DNA of 64,000 bases from Flavobacterium paronense (GCF_030409795.1 NZ_JAUFQN010000019.1:2418001-2482000); one strand, 5' to 3'; counted from the first letter of the stretch, positions 54,048-63,695 are shown. The notes: a model not told the origin generated them from the sequence alone. Numbers and translations are program-made.

Positions 54048-55139
54048 TTAAATTCGAATACCAATTACAAACTCCATCGCTTCTGCCAAAAACATATGCG
54101 TTTTAATAGACAAGCCCGTGAATACTTTTTTACTGATGTAATATTTCATCCCCAAACGGTCATAAACTGGAATGTCAAACTTATAAGGTTGGTAAACATA
54201 ATACCCAATCTGCGCTTCGAGTGAAATTCTGTTGATAAACAATTCGTGCCCGACAAATACCCCAACGCGTTTGTAATCGGTATTGGGATCTAAATTTTGT
54301 TCAGGATAAGCCACCGATTGGTATTTAATAAAGTCTTTATAAAAATTGGAAAAGAAAACTTCTGTACCTAGTTGTAGAGCACTTTTTCTATTCAATCGTT
54401 TATCTGCATAAAACCCAACATGAAAAAAAGTATGTTGTCCACTACCAATAATTGGACTTTCATTTATTCCGCTTCTTATAACAAAATTATAATGAATAGG
54501 TTCTTTAAATTTCAAATCAATTTTAGTTGTATCAATGGTTCGTTTGAAGTTTTTATCCAAATTATAATTCACACCAATATTTAAATTATAGGTATTAACA
54601 CCGCTATTAGGCGCTTTAATTCTGCCATTTGAGAAGTGTGTGAAAATTATTCCGGCTTGAATACCAAATCGGTCAATGATATTTTCTTTTTTGTAAGCGA
54701 AAACAAAATCAGTATTCGCCATTAATGTTGATCCAAAAGCACTATTCTTACTGTTGGTTACTTTGTCCTGAGGATTGGTAGTCATGGCAATACCTTGGGC
54801 AATTTTGAACATCAATTTTTTTCGAAGAAAATAAAAATTGTAAAATGTTCCGACAGCATAATTGTTTCCTAAAATAGGGTTTTTAAAATCCTGGTATAAA
54901 AAATACATTCCATAGTCAGGATTGCCATACAGGCGTTCCCATTCTTTTTCTCCATGAGTTTGGCGCGAAAAACAAACCATAACACCTTCGGGATGACCAG
55001 TAATCAGGTGGTCTAAATCATCCGTATGAGGCAAAATATTTCCTCTTAAATAAGTAACATCAATGGCATTGGTTTCTTTGTTTCCCTGAGAAAAAACAAA
55101 TGTGGTGCACAATAAAAGTAAATAGTAAAATTTCCTCAT
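54048..55139 (-). CDS. Acyloxyacyl hydrolase (PagL-like lipid A deacylase)
   Basis: A 363-residue outer-membrane beta-barrel-type protein with a signal peptide ending FSQ (residue 18). The catalytic-type segment THFSNGRIKAPNSGVNTYNLNIGVNY (near residue 165) contains the His-Ser pair of PagL lipid A 3-O-deacylases. The protein is about twice as long as PagL of Proteobacteria, with extra N- and C-terminal beta segments. Likely trims lipid A in the outer membrane. First gene of a two-gene operon with the DUF2807 lipoprotein. Confidence 0.88.
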   Translation of the reverse strand: MRKFYYLLLLCTTFVFSQGNKETNAIDVTYLRGNILPHTDDLDHLITGHPEGVMVCFSRQTHGEKEWERLYGNPDYGMYFLYQDFKNPILGNNYAVGTFYNFYFLRKKLMFKIAQGIAMTTNPQDKVTNSKNSAFGSTLMANTDFVFAYKKENIIDRFGIQAGIIFTHFSNGRIKAPNSGVNTYNLNIGVNYNLDKNFKRTIDTTKIDLKFKEPIHYNFVIRSGINESPIIGSGQHTFFHVGFYADKRLNRKSALQLGTEVFFSNFYKDFIKYQSVAYPEQNLDPNTDYKRVGVFVGHELFINRISLEAQIGYYVYQPYKFDIPVYDRLGMKYYISKKVFTGLSIKTHMFLAEAMEFVIGIRI

Positions 55140-55210
55140 CCTAAAATTTTAATTCGCACAAATATAACAGAATATCTTTAGGAGTGAATGGTTCGGGCAT
55201 TTTTTGGTTT

Positions 55211-55291
55211 CCTTATTCCTGCTATACGTTGCAATATCTTTGTCAAAGTTTAAAACTTTGACAAAGATGATTTCCACTGCTATCAGGGCTA
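55211..55291 (-). repeat. Structured interspersed repeat, copy 4
   Basis: Minus strand: TAGCCCTGATAGCAGTGG at the 5' end, then a hairpin of 16 perfect pairs with a single-base loop (arms 55236-55251 and 55253-55268), then GTATAGCAGGAATAAGG at the 3' end. It lies in the spacer after metF in the same direction and could also act as its transcript end. Confidence 0.8.
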
Positions 55292-55320
55292 GTTGGGATT
55301 TGTCTTTTGTGAAATCAGCA

Positions 55321-56277
55321 TTAAAAAATAGCAGAAGCTATCGCCTTAATATTCTCCGCTTTACCCATCGAATAGTAATGCAAAACCGGAATTCCGGCAG
55401 CAACCAATTCCTTACTTTGTTGTGTACACCATTCAATTCCAACTTGTTTTACAGCATCATTATCTTTAGCTTTAACAACCGCCATTATCAAATCATCAGG
55501 CAATTCTAAACTAAATCTATGTGGAATTAAATTTAATTGTTTCTTAGTCGCAATTGGTTTTAAACCCGGAATGATTGGAACTGTAATACCTGCAGCACGG
55601 CATTTGGCAACATAATCAAAGAATTTCTGATTGTCAAAAAACATTTGGGTAATGATATAATCAGCTCCGTTTTTGATTTTTTGTTTCAAAAAATGAATGT
55701 CACTATCCAAACTTGGTGCTTCCATGTGTTTTTCAGGATAACCCGCCACACCTATGCAAAAATTAGTCTGAGCCGAATTCTTCAAATCTTCATCCAAATA
55801 AATTCCATTATTCAGATTACTGACCTGCAAAACCAAATCGGTAGCATATTCATTTCCATCTTTTTCTGGATGAAAATACGTTTCCGTTTTTAAAGCATCG
55901 CCACGAAGTGCCACTACATTATCAATTCCAAGGAAATCCAAATCAATCAATAAGTTCTCTGTATCTTCTTTGTTAAAACCGCCACACAAAATATGCGGAA
56001 TGGCATCCACATTATATTTATTTTGAATTCCGGCACAAATACCAACAGTTCCCGGACGTTTTTTTACAATTTTCTTTTGCAAAAGTCCACTTGGCAATTC
56101 CTTGAATTCATATTCCTCACGATGGTAGGTTACATCAATAAATGGCGGATTAAATTCCATCAACGGATCAATACTATCATAAATAGATTGGATATTCTGG
56201 CCTTTCAAAGGCGGTAAAATCTCGAAAGAAAACAATGGTTTTCCGTTAGCGTTTTCTATATGTTGGGTTACTTTCAT
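55321..56277 (-). CDS. metF: Methylenetetrahydrofolate reductase
   Basis: Reduces 5,10-methylene-THF to 5-methyl-THF with FAD, the methyl donor for MetH. The 318 residues show FSFEILPPLKG, FIDVTYHREE, CGGFNKEDTENLLIDLDFLGIDNVVALRGD, and ITQMFFDNQKFFDYV. It is downstream of the two metH genes on the same strand, separated by a 74-bp spacer of short repeats, and probably shares the SAM riboswitch-controlled transcript. Confidence 0.96.
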   Translation of the reverse strand: MKVTQHIENANGKPLFSFEILPPLKGQNIQSIYDSIDPLMEFNPPFIDVTYHREEYEFKELPSGLLQKKIVKKRPGTVGICAGIQNKYNVDAIPHILCGGFNKEDTENLLIDLDFLGIDNVVALRGDALKTETYFHPEKDGNEYATDLVLQVSNLNNGIYLDEDLKNSAQTNFCIGVAGYPEKHMEAPSLDSDIHFLKQKIKNGADYIITQMFFDNQKFFDYVAKCRAAGITVPIIPGLKPIATKKQLNLIPHRFSLELPDDLIMAVVKAKDNDAVKQVGIEWCTQQSKELVAAGIPVLHYYSMGKAENIKAIASAIF

Positions 56278-56351
56278 AATCTGTTGTCTGTTATCTGTTG
56301 TTGGTTATCTGTTTCCAATTTTAACTGAAAACTGACAACCGACAACTGTTC
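56278..56351. repeat. Phrase repeats between metF and metH
   Basis: The whole spacer is built of GTTATCTGTTGTTGGTTATCTG-like and CTGACAACCGACAACTG phrases. A closely matching phrase occurs inside metH at 56956-56984. Confidence 0.75.
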
Positions 56352-59021
56352 TTAATCTGCTATATTTGGACTAAGCCATTTTGTGGCTTTTTCTGTTGAA
56401 ATTCCTCTTCTTTTGGCGTAATCTATTACTTGATCTTCTTTTATTTTTCCGAGTCCAAAATACTTGCTTTCAGGATTTCCAAAATAATAACCTGAAACGG
56501 ATGATGCTGGCCACATCGCCATACTTTCTGTTAGCTTCACTCCTATTTCTTGTTCTACATTTAATAGTTTCCAAATCGTTGGTTTTTCCAAATGGTCCGG
56601 ACAAGCAGGATATCCTGGTGCCGGACGAATTCCTTTGTATTCTTCATCAATTAAATCCTGATTGCTCAAACTTTCTTCTGAAGCATATCCCCAAATTTCT
56701 TTACGGACTTTTAAATGCAAATATTCTGCGAAAGCTTCGGCTAATCTGTCGCCAAGTGCTTTCACCAAAATCGAATTATAGTCGTCTAATTGTTTTTCGA
56801 ATTCAGCTGCTTTTTCATCAACCCCAAATCCTGTCGTAACACAAAAACAGCCTATGTAATCTTGCTTTCCGTTGTCTTTTGGCGTTACAAAATCAGCTAA
56901 CGCGATGTTTGGAGCACCAGCCGTTTTTTGGGATTGTTGGCGAAGCGTTAAGAAAGTTATCGGTTGTTGGTTATCGGTTATAAGTTCTATATCATCATCG
57001 TTAACAGTATTCGCTGGAAAAATTCCCAAAATTCCTTTGGCGGTTAACCATTTTTCGGAAACAATTTGTTTTAGCATTTCCTGCGCATCTGCAAATAAGG
57101 ATGTCGCTTGTTCGCCCACAACGTCATCGGTTAAAATCGCTGGATATTTTCCATATAATTCCCACGAACTGAAAAACGGTGTCCAGTCAATAAAATCAAC
57201 TAATTCCGAAAGTGCTACTTCAATAGTTTTTGTCCCGATGAAATTTGGCTTTATAGGTTGGAAATTATCCCAATCTAACTTCAATTTGTTTTTACGGGCA
57301 TCTTCAATTGACAAGTAATTTTTGTCCCGACTTCTATTTAAATAGCCTTCGCGTAATTTGTCATATTCAGCCCGAACGGTTTTTGCATATTCTATTTTCG
57401 TTTCAGCCTGAAGCAAATTACTCGCTACTGTTACGGCACGTGATGCATCGTTTACATGGACAACGGTTTCCTTATATTCTGGTGCAATTTTCACAGCAGT
57501 ATGCGCACGAGATGTCGTTGCACCACCAATCATAATTGGGATTTTGATATTGAGTTTATCCATTTCTTTGGCGAGATATACCATTTCGTCAAGCGATGGT
57601 GTAATCAATCCGCTTAGTCCAATAATATCTACGTTGTATTCAACTGCAGCTGCTATAATTTTTTCGGGCGGAACCATGACTCCCAAATCGATGATTTCGA
57701 AATTATTGCAACCTAAAACTACAGCTACAATATTTTTCCCAATATCGTGTACATCACCTTTTACCGTTGCCATTAACACTTTCCCCGCACTTGATGATTT
57801 TCCGTCTTTTTGAGCTTCTATATAAGGTAACAAATAAGCTACTGCCTTCTTCATTACACGGGCTGATTTTACCACTTGGGGCAAGAACATTTTTCCGCTT
57901 CCGAATAAATCGCCGACAACGTTCATTCCCGCCATCAGGTTAATTTCAATAACATCAATCGCTTTTTCAGAATTAGCTCTGGCTTCTTCAACATCTATTT
58001 CAATAAACTCGTCGATTCCTTTTACTAATGAATGGGTTAATCTTTCCTGAACCGAACCGCTTCTCCATTCCTGAATTGCTTTTTCATTAGCTTTGAAATC
58101 ACCTTTAAAACTTTCGGCTAAGTCTAATAATCTTTCGGTAGCATCTTCTCTTCTGTTTAGCAAAACATCTTCTACATGTTCCAATAAAATTGGATCGATT
58201 TCATCATAAATTTCAAGCATTTCTGGATTTACGATTCCCATCGTCATGCCATTTTTAATAGCGTGATATAAAAATGCTGAGTGCATTGCTTCACGCACTT
58301 TGTCATTGCCACGGAACGAAAAGGAAACGTTACTAACACCGCCTGAAACTCCGGCATACGGAAGATTTTCCCGAATCCATTTAGTGGCTCTAAAGAAATC
58401 TAAGGCGTTTAGTTTGTGTTCTTCCATTCCGGTTGCCACTGGGAAAATATTCGGGTCGAAAATGATATCTTCTGCAGGGAAATGCACTTCATTAACCAGA
58501 ATATCATAGCTTCTTTTACAGATTTCAATTCTACGTTCGTAATTATCGGCTTGACCATTTTCGTCGAAAGCCATTACTATTACTGCTGCTCCGTATCTTT
58601 TTATAAGTTTAGCATGATGAATGAAGGCCTCTTTTCCTTCTTTTAGGGAAATTGAATTCACGACACCTTTTCCCTGAATTACTTTTAATCCCGCTTCAAT
58701 AATTTCCCATTTGGAGCTGTCAACCATTACTGGAACTCGAGCAATATCGGGTTCAGCTGCTATCAGATTTAGGAATTTGGTCATGGCATAAACGCCATCT
58801 AACATTCCTTCATCCATATTGACATCTATGATTTGGGCACCGCCTTCAACTTGTTCTCTAGCGACAGAAAGTGCTTCTTCGTATTTTTCTTCTTTGATTA
58901 AACGCAAAAATTTACGCGAACCTGTTACGTTAGTTCGTTCTCCGACGTTTATGAAATTGGATTCGGGAGTTACGATTAAAGGTTCAAGACCTGATAATTT
59001 TAAATATTTTGTTTCTGCCAT
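56352..59021 (-). CDS. metH: Methionine synthase, pterin/B12/activation domains (MetH part 2)
   Basis: The 889-residue C-terminal portion of cobalamin-dependent methionine synthase. Order: pterin-binding domain ([20 protein letters not shown] ... [16 protein letters not shown]), helical cap and B12-binding domain with DVHDIG (the lower-ligand His) in [16 protein letters not shown], then SAM-binding activation domain ([12 protein letters not shown] ... [12 protein letters not shown]). The homocysteine-binding part is a separate gene just upstream, so the enzyme works as two proteins, which I recall as normal in Flavobacterium. A repeat-derived insert ([14 protein letters not shown] 56956-56984) is present in the activation domain. 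The start at 59021 gives [11 protein letters not shown]. Confidence 0.95.
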   Translation of the reverse strand: MAETKYLKLSGLEPLIVTPESNFINVGERTNVTGSRKFLRLIKEEKYEEALSVAREQVEGGAQIIDVNMDEGMLDGVYAMTKFLNLIAAEPDIARVPVMVDSSKWEIIEAGLKVIQGKGVVNSISLKEGKEAFIHHAKLIKRYGAAVIVMAFDENGQADNYERRIEICKRSYDILVNEVHFPAEDIIFDPNIFPVATGMEEHKLNALDFFRATKWIRENLPYAGVSGGVSNVSFSFRGNDKVREAMHSAFLYHAIKNGMTMGIVNPEMLEIYDEIDPILLEHVEDVLLNRREDATERLLDLAESFKGDFKANEKAIQEWRSGSVQERLTHSLVKGIDEFIEIDVEEARANSEKAIDVIEINLMAGMNVVGDLFGSGKMFLPQVVKSARVMKKAVAYLLPYIEAQKDGKSSSAGKVLMATVKGDVHDIGKNIVAVVLGCNNFEIIDLGVMVPPEKIIAAAVEYNVDIIGLSGLITPSLDEMVYLAKEMDKLNIKIPIMIGGATTSRAHTAVKIAPEYKETVVHVNDASRAVTVASNLLQAETKIEYAKTVRAEYDKLREGYLNRSRDKNYLSIEDARKNKLKLDWDNFQPIKPNFIGTKTIEVALSELVDFIDWTPFFSSWELYGKYPAILTDDVVGEQATSLFADAQEMLKQIVSEKWLTAKGILGIFPANTVNDDDIELITDNQQPITFLTLRQQSQKTAGAPNIALADFVTPKDNGKQDYIGCFCVTTGFGVDEKAAEFEKQLDDYNSILVKALGDRLAEAFAEYLHLKVRKEIWGYASEESLSNQDLIDEEYKGIRPAPGYPACPDHLEKPTIWKLLNVEQEIGVKLTESMAMWPASSVSGYYFGNPESKYFGLGKIKEDQVIDYAKRRGISTEKATKWLSPNIAD
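56956..56984. repeat. GTTATCGGTTGTTGGTTATC phrase inside metH
   Basis: Read in frame as [11 protein letters not shown] just before the conserved LRQQ segment. Same family as the spacer at 56278-56351. Confidence 0.75.
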
Positions 59022-59032
59022 TTTTGTTTTTA

Positions 59033-59069
59033 CCACGAATTAACAAATTATCACAAATTTAATTCGTGG
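59033..59069. repeat. Inverted repeat between the two metH genes
   Basis: CCACGAATT (59033-59041) and AATTCGTGG (59061-59069), perfect 9-bp arms around 19 bases, with a further CACAAATT/AATTTGTG pair. Lies in the 76-bp spacer; could form a hairpin in the metH mRNA. Confidence 0.7.
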
Positions 59070-59097
59070 AAATTTGTGCAATTTGTGGTTGCTTTTA

Positions 59098-60087
59098 TTA
59101 TGCGTTTTCTAAAATAGTTCTTGGTTTAAATTCTTTGGCTACTTCTGCAATAGCCTTTATATGCTCTGGAGTTGTGCCACAGCAACCACCAATGATATTG
59201 ATTAAATTATCTTGTAAATATTCCTTAATTAATGCTTGCATTTCTTCAGGAGTTTGGTCGTATTGCCCGAAAGCATTTGGCAAACCTGCATTTGGATGTG
59301 CGGAAATATTTAATTGTGTATTCATTGCCAATCTTTTCAAATACGGTTTTAATTGATCTGCACCTAAAGCGCAATTGAATCCGATGCTTAATAAATCAAT
59401 ATGCGCAATTGAAATCAGGAAAGCTTCAACTGTTTGCCCTGAAAGTGTTCTTCCTGACGCATCGGTAATTGTTCCTGAAACCATTACTGGAATATCGAGA
59501 TTGCGTTCTTCTTTTACTTCTTCGATGGCGAATAGTGCTGCTTTTGCATTTAGTGTGTCGAAAATTGTTTCTACTAAAAGTACGTCACAACCTCCGTCAA
59601 TTAAGGCTTCCACTTGTTGTTTGTAGGCGATTCTTAAATCATCAAAAGTCACGGCACGAAAACCTGGATCGTTTACATCTGGAGACATTGAAGCTGTTCG
59701 GTTTGTTGGCCCGATGGAACCCGCTACAAAACGTGGTCTGTCTGTAAATTCGTCAGCAACTTCTCGGGCAATTTTTGCGGATTCGTAGTTTAATTCATAA
59801 ACCAAATCTTCTAAATGGTAATCGGCCATTCCGATAGTAGTTCCTGAAAACGTATTCGTTTCTACGATATCAGCTCCGGCTTGAAAATACAAACGATGCA
59901 CTTGTTTTACAGCTTCTGGCTGAGTTATAGAAAGCAAATCGTTGTTTCCCTTTAGCGGATGAGGGAAATCCTTGAAACGTTCTCCACGGAAATCTTCTTC
60001 GGAGAAGTTGTTGCGTTGCAACATAGTTCCCATTGCCCCGTCGAGCACCAGAATTCTTTCTTTTATGACTTGTTGTATTTTTGACAT
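59098..60087 (-). CDS. metH: Methionine synthase, homocysteine S-methyltransferase domain (MetH part 1)
   Basis: The 329-residue N-terminal portion of methionine synthase as a separate protein. [12 protein letters not shown] starts the barrel, VETNTFSGT follows, and the zinc-binding cysteines are in GFNCALGA and [10 protein letters not shown]. The start at 60087 gives MSKIQQV; upstream codons (to 60111) fall in a repeat phrase. It precedes the part 2 gene by 76 bp and lies after a SAM-I riboswitch and a structured repeat element. Both parts are needed to move a methyl group from methyl-THF through cobalamin to homocysteine. Confidence 0.94.
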   Translation of the reverse strand: MSKIQQVIKERILVLDGAMGTMLQRNNFSEEDFRGERFKDFPHPLKGNNDLLSITQPEAVKQVHRLYFQAGADIVETNTFSGTTIGMADYHLEDLVYELNYESAKIAREVADEFTDRPRFVAGSIGPTNRTASMSPDVNDPGFRAVTFDDLRIAYKQQVEALIDGGCDVLLVETIFDTLNAKAALFAIEEVKEERNLDIPVMVSGTITDASGRTLSGQTVEAFLISIAHIDLLSIGFNCALGADQLKPYLKRLAMNTQLNISAHPNAGLPNAFGQYDQTPEEMQALIKEYLQDNLINIIGGCCGTTPEHIKAIAEVAKEFKPRTILENA

Positions 60088-60089
60088 AT

Positions 60090-60119
60090 TTTGCATTTCT
60101 CGCAAAGGCACAAAGGCGC
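60090..60119. repeat. CGCAAAGGCACAAAGGCGC phrase at the metH start
   Basis: Short repeat of a CAAAGGC unit directly before the start of MetH part 1, inside its 5' untranslated region. Confidence 0.6.
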
Positions 60120-60149
60120 TAAGCTTAATTTATACTATGATTTATTAAT

Positions 60150-60198
60150 TAGCCCCGATTGGCAGTGCTATCGTGTAGCACAGAAAGCGGGAATATGG
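60150..60198 (+). repeat. Structured interspersed repeat, copy 3
   Basis: TAGCCCCGATTGGCA, hairpin GTGCTA-TCGTG-TAGCAC (60165-60181), then AGAAAGCGGGAATATGG. Lies between the SAM riboswitch and the metH start, in the opposite orientation to metH. Confidence 0.75.
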
Positions 60199-60264
60199 AT
60201 TGCAAAAATGCGCAAGCCATTAGCTCGTAAAAAAATATAGTATGTTATCTGAAAGAGAGAAGAA

Positions 60265-60383
60265 TTCTCGGGTTATCTTTATCTGAAAATTTCAGATTAG
60301 AATGTAGCACCTTCTTTTGGCAAAGGGTTGCTAAGCTTTCAACGGGTCTATTCCCTCCAGCTTTCGTGATAACGAACAATAAG
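60265..60383 (-). ncRNA. SAM-I riboswitch (S-box) upstream of metH
   Basis: Minus strand, from 60383: GTTATCACGAAAGCTGGAGG, GAATAGACCCGTTGAAAGC, TTAGCAACC, then AAGGTGCTACATTC and the P4 hairpin ATCTGAAA/TTTCAGAT, closing with GATAAC, which pairs with the opening GTTATC (P1). These are the conserved blocks of the SAM-I aptamer (GGAGGGA, CCxxTGAAA, GCAACC, GGTGCTA-TTC). It should lower expression of the metH genes (and metF) when SAM is plentiful. The expression platform is not clear; a T-run lies at 60227-60233. Confidence 0.92.
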
Positions 60384-60475
60384 TTTATGAACTTTGCAAA
60401 GTAATGACATAGATTTTAGAATTACAACAAAATTTATAAATAAGTTTTTAAAAAACAACTACATCGTTATCATAA

Positions 60476-60503
60476 AAAAGGAGCTTAAAAATAAGCTCCT
60501 TTT
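60476..60503 (-). terminator. Terminator of the 60525 T9SS gene
   Basis: AAAAGGAGCTTA / TAAGCTCCTTTT perfect 12-bp stem with a 4-base loop. Confidence 0.9.
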
Positions 60504-60524
60504 AAAAATATAATTAATTAAAAT

Positions 60525-61409
60525 TTAGTTCTTTATAATTTTTGAAGTTCCAACTCCTAATCCTGTTTTTACTTTAACAAAATAAACTCCAGCATTTAAA
60601 TCAGCAATGTTTATTTGAACAGCATCTATAGTAGAAACCTTAATCTCCTTTACAATTCTTCCATTAATATCTATCACTGAAACATTTTCAATTGTTGCAT
60701 TATTTTTTGAAGTCACACTAAAAATATCTTTAACCGGATTTGGTTGTAATGAGAAATTGTTAGCAAAGAAATCTCTTATCCCAAGTGCTGGTCGGTCTAC
60801 AGAAAAATCATCAATACCTATATAATTTGAATTTACACCTGATGGTCCTCCTTGTTGCACATGATAACGCAGTGCAATTCTGCTATCAGTTGGTCCAGTT
60901 AATCCTGTAATAGTGTAACTATATTGCGTCCATTCAGCAGGGTAATCGGTTGTGTTCAAAGCTGAATTTACTGACAATGCTAAAGTAGTGAAACTGCCAA
61001 CATTGTTAGGGGCATTGGGCATAACTTCTGTTGCGTCTGTGCTAATTCTTAGCTCTAATCTATCAGGAAATGTTGCTGGATTAATAGTAGTACGGGTGTA
61101 AAAGGAAATTATATCACCATTTTGTAATCCAGTTAAAATAGGGGTAAACAACCAAGTGCTTATTCTGCCTGAACCAGTAATGCTATTGAAATTAGCTCCA
61201 ATATATGACGTTGTAGCTCCGCTGTTAGCTACAAAAACAGTTTCTGTTCCTTGAAACCAAGTAGTGGCTCCAACGTTATTAGCTAAATTTGAAAAAATCC
61301 AACCACTTGGTTCTAGTGTGGTAATGTCATCAAAATTTTGAGTGATTAAATTTTGAGCATTCGAAACAATTGTGGTAAAAAATGCGATTAAGAGTAAAGT
61401 TTTTTTCAT
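60525..61409 (-). CDS. T9SS type A sorting domain protein, choice-of-anchor J type
   Basis: A 294-residue secreted protein. Signal peptide ends SNAQ (about residue 19). The first domain (about 20-200; LITQNFDDITTLEPSGWIFSN ... TTWFQGTETVF ... YIGANFNSITGSGRISTWLFTP) is the choice-of-anchor J or cleaved-adhesin-type beta-sandwich. The rest is a type A sorting domain (FSLQPNPVKDIFSVTSKNNATIENVSVIDINGRIV ... KIIKN). Single gene with its own terminator; not related to the methionine genes around it. Function unknown. Confidence 0.88.
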   Translation of the reverse strand: MKKTLLLIAFFTTIVSNAQNLITQNFDDITTLEPSGWIFSNLANNVGATTWFQGTETVFVANSGATTSYIGANFNSITGSGRISTWLFTPILTGLQNGDIISFYTRTTINPATFPDRLELRISTDATEVMPNAPNNVGSFTTLALSVNSALNTTDYPAEWTQYSYTITGLTGPTDSRIALRYHVQQGGPSGVNSNYIGIDDFSVDRPALGIRDFFANNFSLQPNPVKDIFSVTSKNNATIENVSVIDINGRIVKEIKVSTIDAVQINIADLNAGVYFVKVKTGLGVGTSKIIKN

Positions 61410-61600
61410 AAGTTGTTATTTTAAATTTGGACGAAGTTAATTTTATTTTAAAATTTATCTACAACTTTTCTTTCATCTGCAAAAATACTCGACCAAGGGT
61501 TGATATGAGTATGTTTTAGATAAAAATCTGTACCCTAAATAATAAAAATCAACAACAAACTACTACTTTAGTTTTAGTGTCATAAGGTTACTTAAAGATA

Positions 61601-62707
61601 TTAAAGTGATAACCAAACAGCTTCTTTAATTTTTATTGTTTCGGCAACTTTTAAAATATCGGTCAAAACGCCTCGCGCCGTAACTTGTTTTCCGGCTCCG
61701 GCACCTTGAATTACAATTGGAAGTTCGCCATAGGATTTGGTGTAAATTTCAATCAGGTTATCAGCCCCTTTTAATTGACCAAGCGCGGAGCTTTTAGGAA
61801 CGGAAATCAATTTGACTTCCAATTGTTTTGATTTTATGTCAAATTCTCCAACATAGCGCAGCACATGATTATCGGCTTGTGTGATTTTCGCAATGTGAAA
61901 AGGCTTGTCAAAAAGCTGTTTGTTTACCGAATATTCGGCTTTAGAGTTATCTTCATTCAAATTTGGGAGCAAAAGGGATGAAATAGTGATATCTGAAAAT
62001 TCGACTTGTTGTTCTATCTCACGTGCCAAAATCAATAATTTTCTGGCGACATCATTTCCTGATAAATCTTCACGAGAATCGGGCTCTGTGAGACCCGTTT
62101 TTTCCGCTTCGGCCAAAATTTTTGAAAACGGAAGCTCTTCTGATGAAAATCTGTTAAAGATATAGCTTACTGAACCTGAGAATACACCACGAATTTTAGT
62201 AATCTCTTCGCCCGAAAAATGCAACTCTTTTATGGTTTGAACAACTGGTAATCCGGCTCCAACATTGGTTTCGTATAAAAATGACTTATCGAATTTTTTA
62301 AGATTTCTTCTTAACTCTTTGTAGAAATCAGTGTGTAGCGTGTTCGCTTTTTTATTGGCGGATACAATATCAAACCCATTTTGAATGAGTGGAATGTAAT
62401 TTTTGACAATGTCTGAACTTGCAGTAGCATCAACTGCAATAAGGTTTTCGAGTTGTTGTTCCTGAACGTATTCGATGATGTCTTCAATTCGGAACGGAAT
62501 TGCTGATTGAGCAAAGTTAGCTTCCCATTGATTTTTGATTCCGCCTTTTTCGAAAAATGCCAAAGTGGAATTAGTAATTATTGGAAATCGCAACTCAATA
62601 TTTCTTTTTTCGAGAAAGAATTTTTGGCTTTCAATAACCTGATTTATCAATGTACTACCGACATTGCCGATACCAAAAAGAACTATGTTGATTCTAAGCG
62701 CTGACAT
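61601..62707 (-). CDS. hom: Homoserine dehydrogenase
   Basis: Reduces aspartate semialdehyde to homoserine. The 368 residues show the Rossmann start VLFGIGNVGSTLINQV, ISANKKANTLH-type motif as VSANKKAN, GAGLPVVQTIKEL, IRGVFSGSVSYIFN and DLSGNDVARKLLILARE. It is a stand-alone enzyme without an aspartokinase domain. Its start overlaps the end of metX by 14 bp, so the two are co-translated; homoserine made here is the substrate of MetX. Confidence 0.95.
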   Translation of the reverse strand: MSALRINIVLFGIGNVGSTLINQVIESQKFFLEKRNIELRFPIITNSTLAFFEKGGIKNQWEANFAQSAIPFRIEDIIEYVQEQQLENLIAVDATASSDIVKNYIPLIQNGFDIVSANKKANTLHTDFYKELRRNLKKFDKSFLYETNVGAGLPVVQTIKELHFSGEEITKIRGVFSGSVSYIFNRFSSEELPFSKILAEAEKTGLTEPDSREDLSGNDVARKLLILAREIEQQVEFSDITISSLLLPNLNEDNSKAEYSVNKQLFDKPFHIAKITQADNHVLRYVGEFDIKSKQLEVKLISVPKSSALGQLKGADNLIEIYTKSYGELPIVIQGAGAGKQVTARGVLTDILKVAETIKIKEAVWLSL

Positions 62708-63695
62708 AACTTTGTTGTTTTTGTTTGTTAAAAATAGGGGCTAAAATTTGGGCTAACTGGGCAAATTCTATTAAAAAAGCATCGTGACCATGAATGGATT
62801 TTATCTCGTGATAGTATACATTTTCTTTAGTAGAATTCAATAAATTATGGGTTTCCCGATTTTCATCCGGGATGAAAAAATAATCGGTGTCAACCGCCAC
62901 GACGTGAATACTGGTTTTAATTTCTTTTAGAATGCTCAAAAAATCTTTTCTGCCTCGAGTAATGTCATTTGTTTTTAATAAATGATTCATCAACTTATAA
63001 GCTGATAATCTAAAGCGGTTTTTGAGTTTTAAACCATGATTTGTCAACCAATTTTCAATTTGAAAAACGGATAGGTTTCCTTTTTTACTTCTTTGAAATC
63101 TTTGATTGATAGATTGGGGTGTTCTATACAAAAGCATGGCGTGTAACCTTGCATCCGCAATTGGGTCATTAGAATTATTTAGAATTTGATCTTGAATTAA
63201 AACATTCGCAATTACCCAATCCGTAGCTTTCCAATCGGAAGCAATCGGAATTAAATTCTCGACTTTTTCTGGAAAAAGAACAGTCATCTCCCAAGCTAAA
63301 GCGCCACCAAGACTTCCTCCAATAACAGAAAAAACAGCGTCAATTTTTAAAGAAAATAAGCCTTCCCAAAAAATTCTGGCCATATCCCGAATGGTAAAAT
63401 CCTGATAATTTGAAATTAAATTATACAAGTTGTCATCGTATCCATTTCCGGGTATGTTGAATGCAATCACGGTAAAATAAGTAGTGTCGATAATTTTATT
63501 TTCACCAATTAAATCGTTCCACCAGCCGTTTTCTCCTGTAATATTTGAGTTTCCTGTCAAAGCATGATTTACGACAACTACTGGCGCACTTCCGATGGCT
63601 TGTCCAAATTGCTGGAAGAACAATGGAATGTATGGTTTCTGCTTTCCGTTTTCTAAATCGAAATTAAAAATATCTATTTTCTCTAAGTTTTTCAT
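62694..63695 (-). CDS. metX: Homoserine O-acetyltransferase
   Basis: Alpha/beta-hydrolase fold enzyme that acetylates homoserine. The nucleophile elbow is GGSLGGALAWEM, and the C-terminal HGHDAFLIEF carries the catalytic His. The opening PVVVVNHALTGN is typical. At 333 residues it is slightly shorter than most MetX. Lies between metY (69 bp upstream, with a hairpin in the spacer) and hom (14 bp overlap), so the order metY-metX-hom forms one transcription unit. Confidence 0.93.
   Translation of the reverse strand: MKNLEKIDIFNFDLENGKQKPYIPLFFQQFGQAIGSAPVVVVNHALTGNSNITGENGWWNDLIGENKIIDTTYFTVIAFNIPGNGYDDNLYNLISNYQDFTIRDMARIFWEGLFSLKIDAVFSVIGGSLGGALAWEMTVLFPEKVENLIPIASDWKATDWVIANVLIQDQILNNSNDPIADARLHAMLLYRTPQSINQRFQRSKKGNLSVFQIENWLTNHGLKLKNRFRLSAYKLMNHLLKTNDITRGRKDFLSILKEIKTSIHVVAVDTDYFFIPDENRETHNLLNSTKENVYYHEIKSIHGHDAFLIEFAQLAQILAPIFNKQKQQSYVSA

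Noticed and set aside
56352-60087. metH in two pieces considered as a frameshift or broken gene
   Set aside because: The break falls cleanly between domains, with a proper spacer, stop and start; each part is complete, which I recall as the usual layout in Flavobacterium.
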